This document shows, piece after piece, positions 55,424-64,000 of a DNA stretch of 64,000 nt (positions within the stretch are counted from its first letter, which is position 1; each line of letters opens with the position of its first letter). The notes below the pieces were generated by a model, which was not told the DNA's origin, did no database searches, and was given only the letters and a program-made list of their open reading frames with translations. This DNA is from Tupaia tana (Eukaryota > Chordata > Mammalia > Scandentia > Tupaiidae). The stretch covers positions 10,767,626 to 10,831,625 of the forward strand of contig JAKSZU010000008.1 in the NCBI GenBank assembly GCA_026018925.1, written 5' to 3'. A program made the position numbers and the translations under genes.

Positions 55424-55433
55424 CAACTCCTAC

Positions 55434-55530
55434 TGTTAATAGACACATTTTTCAAATGAGAATGGCTTGGTCCAGAGAAGCTAAATAACCTTCCCAAGGA
55501 GAATCAAGCAAGGAGTAAAAGAGCAGACAT
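55434..55530 (-). repeat. MIR, right part
   Basis: TTTTTCAAATGAGAATGGCT, CAGAGAAGCTAAATAACCTT and CCCAAGGAGAATCAAGCAAG complete the MIR begun at 54835. Confidence 0.65.
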
Positions 55531-57076
55531 GGCGCACGTTTGCTGAAAGGAAAGAGAATCATGGGCATGGCTGTGGTCTAGCTTCTAAGTGAAGAGTGTT
55601 TGTGAGAAACTAGAAATCACTGAAGCGTCTTCATGCAGTTGCTGTAGATAAGCCATCTGGTCCCTGCACATAAAAGATCTCTGCCCCTGGTTTTTAAATA
55701 AATGGTAATGACTCATCAAAAGTCTTCTGCTTGTCAACTGAGGACAAGGCCAAACCTTCACAAATCCCCGTGGATTTCAGACTCTGGTTTGTACACCCCA
55801 GATAGCTCAGAGATGACTGGAGGTATTGAATCATGGCCGAATCAAACTGAACAACAGTTCTGCATCGCCTCGCTGTGCTTCTGTTGCTTAAAGGCTCCAG
55901 GGAGTGAGCTGTAAAAATCCCAAATCCATTTTACAATTGAATGTCAACTGTAATGCCTTTTTGCTCAAAAGAAGCTGAGAACTAAACTTCATAAAAAGTG
56001 AACTCAGACTCTGGTTTTGTTTACATCATGTCTAAACAACGAGTTGGAAATTCATGTTCGTTTTCTGCTCCCTGCCTTTTGTATTTTGCTGAAAGACAGA
56101 TTCACAATAGGTGGTATGTTTCCTCTTTTGTCAGATTCCTTGTAACTTGAAACCAAATGATTTTAGTGGATTCATGTGCATGGTATGGACAGCCAAGGGT
56201 TTCCTAGTCTGTGTGCACTTCAAAAGGGGCCTCAGCATGGGAAACGTTGGTGCCTCTAAACTCTGTGAGCTGATGGTCAAAATCAACTGTCAGGATTTAC
56301 AAAATGGACCACAACTAAGGGTCACAAATCTGCTATTTTCTCATCTCACTGATTAAACACTTCTTCCTTCAGGAAATCCTACTTCAGTTTTTGTTTATCT
56401 GGGATGTTTAGAGGCAAATCTTCCCTTCCAAAACTCATTTATGAGGCCTGCAGGGTGTAGACAAAAAAGTATGTTAGAGAAGTCTTAAAATTTCCTTCCT
56501 TCTACCATGGGCCTCTCCATCAGGAGAATATATTCTCAAGATGTTCTAGAGAATTCTTATGATGACATCAAGAGGAATCAATGCCAATGATCTTTCATAG
56601 AGGAGGAGCTAACATCCTAGGGAGATGGATCCTAGATCCACCATTTCTGGAAAATGGTCAAATAGTCTTCATTTTATATGGGTGGACCCCATTCTACAGC
56701 ATCTCCTCTATCTTACTTTTGTCTGAAGAGAGGGTTGATCAATCATCCTGGTTTATCCAGAACTAGCCCAGTTTTAGCACTGAAGGCCCAGTTTTCCCTG
56801 TTTGGGAAAACGAGAGAGGTTGGTAACCGAACTGAGAGTAAGCTCAAGTTCTTTGGAGTGGTATTTGAGGTGGCTCATCCTGTCTATGTCCTCTGCCTCA
56901 TTAATAAGAGTAAACACACACATAGTCACTAGGTGCAAAACATCAAGTCTTTTGAGGCTTGAAGAAGTTGGGTGGCTTCTGCAAGGTCTCATCTATATAG
57001 GAGATAAAGCTTTCTCCTGAGCTCTGTACCTGTCATATGCCAGACAGTCTTCTGGGCCCTGAGATCAAAGTGATAA
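55531..57076. other. Unassigned spacer
   Basis: No gene or repeat recognised. Confidence 0.45.
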
Positions 57077-57320
57077 AGGGGCCAGACAGTGGCATGGTGG
57101 TTAAGGAAGCTGGATTCCACATGACTGGCTGGAAAGTACAAATCCTGGAGCAGGTACCTTGAAAAACACACTGAATGCATGCGTGTGTGTGTGCCCCAAA
57201 TCCTGAGACAGGGAGGAAATGGAAGAGAAGGGATTTGGACATAACCATTCCCCTTGGGGTGAGGGTGCTTCCTCACTTTCTCTCTGTCTCTCTCAGGTAA
57301 GCAATTGTACCCTCTGATTT
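57077..57320 (+). repeat. SINE-A2
   Basis: GGGGCCAGACAGTGGCATGG head, TGGTTAAGGAAGCTGGATTC, ACCTTGAAAAACACACTGAA, GAAATGGAAGAGAAGGGATT body and a CT-rich 3' part. Confidence 0.82.
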
Positions 57321-58243
57321 TTTTTTAAGTAGTAATAAAGACAGATCAGAAACAGAAAAGTGTAGAACAACTCCTGTTCAGTTGTAAAACATCCTTTGAA
57401 AATGCAAGAATGGAGAGCCTTGACCTTCAATCCCTCCATGGATTTGAGGACACAGACGTAGTGTTCAGAAGCACTGTGTTTCCCAAGAGCACCTCACTGT
57501 CAGGGGTGTGGCTCCTAGACTGCTCAGAGAATGGAGAGAGAGAGTAGACCTGGGTAAGAGGTAGACCTGGGCAGGAACTGAGACCTGGGCAGGAGTTGGG
57601 TGCTTCTGAGCCCATATCCAACCATTCTCGTTGGACATTGAGATACTTGTTTGTTAGGATTCTTTGCCTGTAGGTGGCTGCTTTTATGAGAAGCTTTTTT
57701 AATGGGGGATTATTAGTACCTAATATTTTTTCTGAAAAATAAAACTAGTCAGAGCCATAAAACAATTCTTTCAAAGTCAGCCAATGACCTCCTGATTTCA
57801 TTAGTTGTGTTCCTCAAGCTGGAGCGAGCTGTGATTTCTCATATCTACTGGGATATAGTTTCTTAGCAGATACGAGAAACCACAACACATACAAGAAACA
57901 TCTTTGTGAAGAGTTGATATACTTGAAGATTTAGGAAATAACTCTCTCTTAAAAAACCAAAATTTTATAAGAGGTAGAGTGGAAAGTTTGTATGAATGTT
58001 TAATATAAAACATGTAGAACTAACAGCTATGGAGTTACTTCAGGGCTCTACTGCTAGGTTCTCAGATCAGATAGTTAAAATTTGGGATTCTGAGAACGGT
58101 AATTCAGTAATCAATCATAGAAGCCAGAGCTTACACATTATTCAATTATCCTCTGAACCTGATTTCATCCTAATAGTCTCTGTAAAATTTTTTCCTGTCT
58201 TTTGTCATGAGCGTCACCAATAATATGGAATCCATTTTTGTGG
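57321..58243. other. Unassigned spacer
   Basis: Short GAGAGAGAGT-type runs near 57535. Nothing else recognised. Confidence 0.5.
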
Positions 58244-58301
58244 AGAAAAGCTACTTTTTTTTTTTTTTATAGACCACAGATTAGTTTATTTTTCACACCC
58301 T

Positions 58302-58793
<492 letters not shown>

Positions 58794-58847
58794 TTACTGG
58801 AAGATGGCGGTTCCGGCCAAAAGGAAGGCTGAAGAAAAGCTACTTTT

Positions 58848-59075
58848 AAAAAGTCTATTTATTTATTTCTTCTATGAATGGGACAATGAGAGAGAGAAAG
58901 AGAGACACCCTAATAGGGTCTCTGTGCCATGGTCCACCTCTATCCCCACATAGCCAAGATCATGGGCATGATGTGCACAGGGAGGCCCCAGGGCATAAAC
59001 CTGAGGCCCTTACAGTTGGGTCTAGCATCACAGTGTTGTATTATCACTGTCCCACTGGCTGGCCCCCAGACGAAG
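58848..59075 (-). repeat. SINE-B
   Basis: AAGTCTATTTATTTATTTCT, GAGAGAGAAAGAGAGACACC, and TTATCACTGTCCCACTGGCT as head complement. It starts right at the RPL21 TSD. Confidence 0.82.
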
Positions 59076-59194
59076 TTACTTTTAATCAAAAATTGTAAGG
59101 CATGTGAGTGACCAAACATTACTACAATTTTCTGAGTAGAATTTGGATATCATGTTTTACAAGCATTTTTTCTTATTCATGATAAAGCTTATGT

Positions 59195-59208
59195 GCATAC
59201 AACTGAGA

Positions 59209-59268
<60 letters not shown>

Positions 59269-59462
59269 AGCACCATCTACAGGGTCTGATCATGCTGTGA
59301 TCCCCTTCCTTCAGGCCTCTGGCCCACCGAATCTTAGGCACTTACGTGCACAGTGGCATGTCTCAGACTGACCTGCCTGGGATTCAAACCTTTGTCACTA
59401 TGTGGGTTCTGGCTACTCTTAAACAGCACATTACCACTGTGTCATGGAGCCAGCCCTCAAAA
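59195..59462 (-). repeat. SINE-B with expanded (GA)n
   Basis: The GA-rich middle of the SINE has grown into a pure (GA)n microsatellite (about 59210-59265). ATTACCACTGTGTCATGGAG and CCAGCC mark the head. Confidence 0.75.
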
Positions 59463-59734
59463 CATTTTTTAATGTCTACATCATGGTAGAATCTTGAATT
59501 AAGTAATCTTATACTTCACATTCATTGTAGTTTTGCTTCTAAAAATTATGCAAATTGTCATTGAATAAAATTTTCCTTAAACAACTAGAATTCTTGATTG
59601 ATTTAAAATGACTAATTATTGATATAATTATTATGCAAGGGCATATAAGATAGGTTCTGTTTTAAAAATAAACATGGCAAAATTTCCCATGGTTTGGAAT
59701 TCAAATGTGATAGCTTAGTCATTAAAAAGAAGGT
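59463..59734. other. Unassigned AT-rich spacer
   Basis: Nothing recognised. Confidence 0.5.
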
Positions 59735-60238
59735 AAGCTGAGCAGTATTCCATACTATATATGTGCCACATTTTTTCAGTCCATTCATATATTCTTGGAT
59801 ATTTAGGTTGATTTAATGTTTTAGCAATTGTAAACAATGAGAACTTGATATCTGATATAAAACAGACAAATATGGAGGATTAATGCTAAATGATGTAAGT
59901 CAGAATATGTAAGAGAGGCATTGCATTTCCCCCCTCAACACATATTGAATGTGCACTCTGGCAGAAACTGAGGGATTCGAAGGTACAATAGCAGGGAGGG
60001 CAACTGAAGATACTAGAGGTAGTACAGGAGGAGGTATGTAATGGGGGCTGGGGGAAAGGAGATCAAGGACAGAAAGAAATAAAAAATCTAACAGACAAAA
60101 AAATGAAGTTATCTGTTGATGATAATATATGTAATTATATCTTTGACTTGACTGATAAGCACTGCATTCATGCTGGGAAAAAACGTTTTGTATGCTGTAA
60201 AGATATACAGTGGTTAAATATAATAACAATAAAGAAAG
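59735..60238 (+). mobile_element. L1 3' end with 5' inversion
   Basis: 59735-59840 is the complement of the ORF2 end (GAGCAGTATTCCATACTATA, TAGCAATTGTAAACAATGAG); from about 59882 the forward 3' UTR follows (AATGCTAAATGATGTAAGTC), homologous to the complement of 29440-29560, down to the tail ATGCTGTAAAGATATACAGT. Twin-priming structure. Confidence 0.7.
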
Positions 60239-60299
60239 GGTGAGCAGAAGATAGAAAACACTTTTTAATTGAAAAATTATTATTACTATTATTATTTTA

Positions 60300-60546
60300 C
60301 ATATAGAGATTTTTACTATAGAGTGCATGTACTTGTTGGAGAGAGAGAAACAGAGAAACAGAAAGTGAGCAACAACCCCCCAGGAGGGATGGCAATACTG
60401 TAATCCCTTCTCCTCCATCTCCTCTCAAGATTTTGGGCAAGCACACACATGCGCCCAGTGCGAGTTGTAATCACTGGGTCTGGGACTCAAACCATAGTTG
60501 ACTACGTAGGAGTCCAGCAACGTAACAATTCTGCCATCTGCTAGTT
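60300..60546 (-). repeat. SINE-A, diverged
   Basis: GATTTTTACTATAGAGTGCA, CCCTTCTCCTCCATCTCCTC, and TTGACTACGTAGGAGTCCAG as head complement. Confidence 0.85.
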
Positions 60547-62010
60547 CAGAAAGCACTTCTCTAAAGGGACTCTTTTGCTCCCATCTTGGCTTTAATTGAA
60601 AGTATTTAGAGCTGAGTCTTAGCAGTAATGATGAAGTAGGGGCTGGGCTCAATTTCCATCACCAAGTCAGTTGGCTAAGCCTTTAGTCTAGCACTTTGCA
60701 GAGTCAATGTCAGTACTACAGCCATCTTCCTTACGGTCAATGTAAAGTTTGAGTTTTAAATCCCACAGTTTCTATGATATTGACCAGGCTCCATGGAGGA
60801 GGGCAGATTAAGTCAGCATGTTCCTGCCTCCTTGCAGCTGAGTCTTCGGGAGGATATTGTTTGAATGGATTTATGTTTTTAAATGTCCTATTGTTTTGAT
60901 GAGGTGTTTTTGCCAAGTAGGTGTTTGCTTTGTTTCTTTTCTCCCCTCTGTGTAAAGCTTTTTATATTTTTTGAATCATTCTATGTTTTGTGATTGTGCT
61001 CTTTGTTTGGAGAAAGTGAATAGATAATATATATCTCTTTGCCTTTTCTTCATTTTAAACTGGCATCACTTTAATTGGGAGCTCTTTCTTGAATTATAAG
61101 GGACAGTAGTAATACTATGCAAATTTGTAAACACTAAACAATTATCAAGCTAAGTTAGATTCAGATCTATCAAGGGCCCATTTTTTAGTGATAGATATTT
61201 TTCTTTGAGTTTTATGGATTTTGCAATTTGCAAACAAGATTTCGATACTCATCTTCTCAGGAAGAGATGATAAAGCCTATGAAACATTTATCAACCCAGG
61301 AAACTATTCTTTGTTTTTTCTTTTTTTTTTTCCTCTAATGGGAGTATTTAATTTACAGGTAACTAAAGGAGATATTTGTTTCCACAGAGAAGAATAAATA
61401 AAATATAAAATCTATCAAATGGGGATCACTAGGCAGTATGCTGGTACAGAGATCTGTATTTGAAAAGGTAAAGGTGCAAAGAATTACTTCTAATCGTTTG
61501 TTCAACACAAGCATAGATTAGAATTGTCAAGATAGTTGAAAATTCCAGTTTCTGTTGTTTTAAATAAATGAAGGATCTTCAAAAAGTTCAAGGAAAATAT
61601 GTGTTCTGAAAAAACTGCATGGATTTTTTTTTTTTTGCATCATCATAAACTCATACTTCAATGCCATTTTTCCACAACATTTTTGAAGTTCCCTTATATA
61701 TTTAGGGAATTAGACACAGTTAAGAAATAAGAAGGATAAAGGAAGGAAGCAATGCTGAACGGTGACCTAGCATCTATTGTGCTGGTGCAGCAAGTGATTG
61801 AGTGTCCACAGACTCTCAGCAGAAGCTGCCACGATCTTTGGACTGTGTTAAGAGAAAACTTCTCTGGAGTTCAAGAGAATATGGCTTTGAAACTAGGCTC
61901 CAGCATTGATGGGTTATATGCGTTTGAACTTTACTTAACATTTTCAGGTTCAGTTACAAAGTGGACATGAGCAATGTATATCTTGAAGATTTAAAAATGT
62001 TTATTTAGCT
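60547..62010. other. Unassigned AT-rich spacer
   Basis: No gene or repeat recognised. Confidence 0.5.
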
Positions 62011-62178
62011 AAAAACCATGCTGGATGTTCGTGCTTGTGTACTTAAAACCCTGAAATGAGAAATGGAGGAGGGGATTGCAGCATGGCCCTTACCCCTCGG
62101 GACGTGCTTTCTCACTTCTCTCTCTCTTTCTCTCTCTCTTGGGAGTACACATGTCCTAGAGCAAATACATAAAACAAA
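62011..62178 (+). repeat. SINE-A, head missing
   Basis: AAATGGAGGAGGGGATTGCA, GCTTTCTCACTTCTCTCTCT and GTACACATGTCCTAGAGCAA are body and 3' part; the tRNA-like head is absent or unrecognisable. Confidence 0.7.
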
Positions 62179-62179
62179 A

Positions 62180-62380
62180 GTGTACTTTACTCTGAGAGAT
62201 AGAGATAGGAAGAGACAGGCACTCCCAGTAGTCTTCCTGCCATGATCCACCCTATGCTCAGCCAGCCCAGATCAAGAGTATGTGCACCTGGCATGCAGCA
62301 GGTCCCAGGATAGAAATCAGGACCCTTCCCACTTGGGTTTAGTTGTATTACCACTGTGCCACCACCTGGCTCCTGTTCCT
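62180..62380 (-). repeat. SINE-B
   Basis: TACTTTACTCTGAGAGATAG, CATGATCCACCCTATGCTCA and TTGTATTACCACTGTGCCAC. A T-run follows at 62387-62411. Confidence 0.8.
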
Positions 62381-62411
62381 TGAGGGTTTTTTTTTTTTTT
62401 TTTTTTTTTTT

Positions 62412-62749
62412 AAGAAAACGAAGTAAGGAAACATTCGTATAACTCATATTCTGGTTTCTGACACACAGTGGCCTCAGAGATCTGGGACTCATTATACACA
62501 TACTCCAGCTCTAAGGGGAAAACCCTGATATTAGACCACAGCACCCCATAGGGGGAAAATGAGGCCCCTCAGGTCCAAAAATAATTCTTAACTGGTTTTT
62601 ATATTACTCAGTATAATAGTTATTCATAGCTAATATTTGACATATGTATTTAAAACATTCAAAAGTGCTTAAATATATCTTGGTGTCAGAATAAAAATAG
62701 CAATAGTGATAATAAAAAGATAACAGGTAAGCATTACATTTTGGTTATT
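62412..62749. other. Unassigned spacer
   Basis: Nothing recognised. Confidence 0.5.
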
Positions 62750-63012
62750 GTTTTTTTTTAAGAGAAAATTTTGGTATAGGGCACATGCGCTCGCCAGAGA
62801 GACAGGGAGAGACAGAGAGACAGAAAGTGAGAAATCTCCTCCCAAGGAGGATGGCCAAGCTACAATCCCTTCTCCTCCATTCTGCTCTTGAGATTTTGGA
62901 TACACATGCATGTGCACCCGACATGAGTTTCAAACTGCCAGTGTGGGACTTGAACTACATTCCACTCCATAGGAGTCCAGCCATGTAGCCATTTCGCCAT
63001 ACACTCTGGTCA
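62750..63012 (-). repeat. SINE-A
   Basis: Poly-T, GGGCACATGCGCTCGCCAGA, CTTCTCCTCCATTCTGCTCT, and a head complement ending CACTCTGGTC. Confidence 0.88.
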
Positions 63013-64000
63013 ATTTTAAGAGATGTCATTGTGATGAAATCTTAGTATTAATAATTAAACATTATTAATATCTGTAAGGATTAGTCTGGTTACAGTCATG
63101 AGTGAGAAACCACTTTGAAATTTGAAGTGTAACAAGAATTAACAGCGGATTGGAATAATAAAAAGCCGGCTACTGAGAAGTAAAGAGAACTCTTAAGAAT
63201 ATAGGAGGAGCAGCCGCAAGGAGTAGCCACCACCCAAGAAAGGGCTGCGAGTGCGGCCTGGTTCCCTGCACCTCAGACCCATCACTGTGGTACTGTTCTG
63301 CTGGAACTTGCTGGAAACCCACGCTCTGGAATGTACTGGAAATCTTCATTTTAGGCTGAGTATGAAAGACATTTGTGTCTGTGTGTTTTTCTGGAGGCAC
63401 AAACCTTCCACCACGGAAGTGTGGGAGATGGGCTTCCGGTAGATGGTGTTCTGTGCTGGGTGCCTAGGTCACCATGTGGGTGCCCAGCGCTGGGGAGCTG
63501 GGTCCCCTGCAGGAGCCTCCTGGAAGCAGGAAGCAAAACACTGCGGCAAGGGCTCCCCGCTGGCCTCTAGTGACACAGCTTAACATCATAACATCAAAAG
63601 CAAACATATCTCAAGGGCTCAGAACCATTTTCAGAGAGCAGGCAAAAAGGATGAATTTGGAGCTGAGCACCAGTGAATGGATAATTCTATTAGAGAAATG
63701 CTTTTCCAGAAATACATATGGAGGCACTTGGACTGCCTCTCTTTTGCCTTTTTATGTATTCATTGTTCTTACAGTGCCCTTGGGATATGAAGCATGAACT
63801 GAGAGGCTCTATTAGTAAACAAGTTTATGAAATTTGACTATAAATATATTGTCAAAGATTTTATATACATAGGCTATTCAAATGAGAACTACGTGAAGAA
63901 TTTCTCTCTGGTTGTACTTCTGCTAAGCAACTGGTTGTGTTTCTTAGGACATGAAACGGGTAGAGCGCCCCCTATCTTGCTATCAGCGCTCAGCAGGTGC
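63013..64000. other. Unassigned spacer to the window edge
   Basis: 63170-63570 is somewhat GC-richer with ORFs up to 107 codons, none recognisable. Confidence 0.45.

Noticed and set aside
59900-60418. 172-codon minus-strand ORF
   Set aside because: It runs antisense through an L1 3' UTR and a SINE-A; there is no family resemblance.

Overview
The window is nuclear DNA of a placental mammal. It is AT-leaning, has no operons and no dense coding, and carries ancient eutherian or mammalian repeats (MIR, L2, MER5-type hAT, MaLR LTRs, old L1 3' ends) under a thick layer of younger lineage-specific retroposons. The dominant young repeat is a tRNA-headed SINE of about 265 bp (here SINE-A, with a diverged subtype A2). 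A second tRNA-headed SINE of about 210 bp ends in AATAAA-like sequence (SINE-B). Two copies of a tRNA+7SL composite SINE point to Euarchontoglires. The absence of Alu and B1 arrays argues against an ordinary primate or murid; a colugo or a tree shrew would fit, but the sequence alone does not settle the species. I see no multi-exon host gene. The only host protein with an intact frame is a processed RPL21 retrocopy at 58302-58784 (- strand).

The most notable content is a family of LINE-1-derived elements that carry ORF1 but no ORF2, the architecture known as HAL1 ('half-L1'). Six copies are recognisable: 6859-9100 (+), about 10046-13370 (-), 25877-28692 (+, inserted in an older L1), about 37086-38433 continuing at 41147-41400 (+), 38434-41128 (+, inserted in the previous copy) and 42361-45847 (+). 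The last is full length, is flanked by a 16-bp target-site duplication (TSD) and has an uninterrupted 333-codon ORF1. Separate L1 copies with ORF2 remnants (22160-25876 continuing at 28693-28768; 29171-30105) use the same kind of 3' tail, as expected if HAL1 is mobilised in trans by L1 ORF2 protein.

The strongest finding is in the 5' regions of these HAL1 copies. In the full-length copy, 125-bp monomers are joined directly four times. At the next two joints, exactly the same position holds a 189/190-bp segment that begins GT, has a branch-point-like motif and a pyrimidine tract, and ends AG. The monomers therefore look like exons and the segments like introns, removed from four joints before retrotransposition. 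A different copy shows the same pattern with a 103-bp exon and a 145-bp intron. A third copy (38434-41128) looks fully spliced, and its extreme 5' end, inside the TSDs, is about 260 bp of GC-rich DNA antisense to a PDZRN3/4-like coding sequence: an apparent capture of a foreign first exon. Copies differ in their 5' monomers but share ORF1, which fits recurrent 5'-exon replacement.

Layout: 1-6858 SINEs and old repeats; 6859-13370 two HAL1 copies, the second hit by three SINEs; 13371-22160 SINEs with unique spacers; 22160-28768 old L1 split by a HAL1 with a probable 3' transduction; 28769-37085 L1 tails, SINEs, a MaLR LTR and unassigned DNA; 37086-45863 three HAL1 copies, two of them nested; 45864-54180 mostly unique DNA with ancient repeats; 54180-64000 SINE clusters, nested insertions, the RPL21 retrocopy and an L1 tail with 5' inversion. 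Family names rest on recognition by reading; no database search was run.
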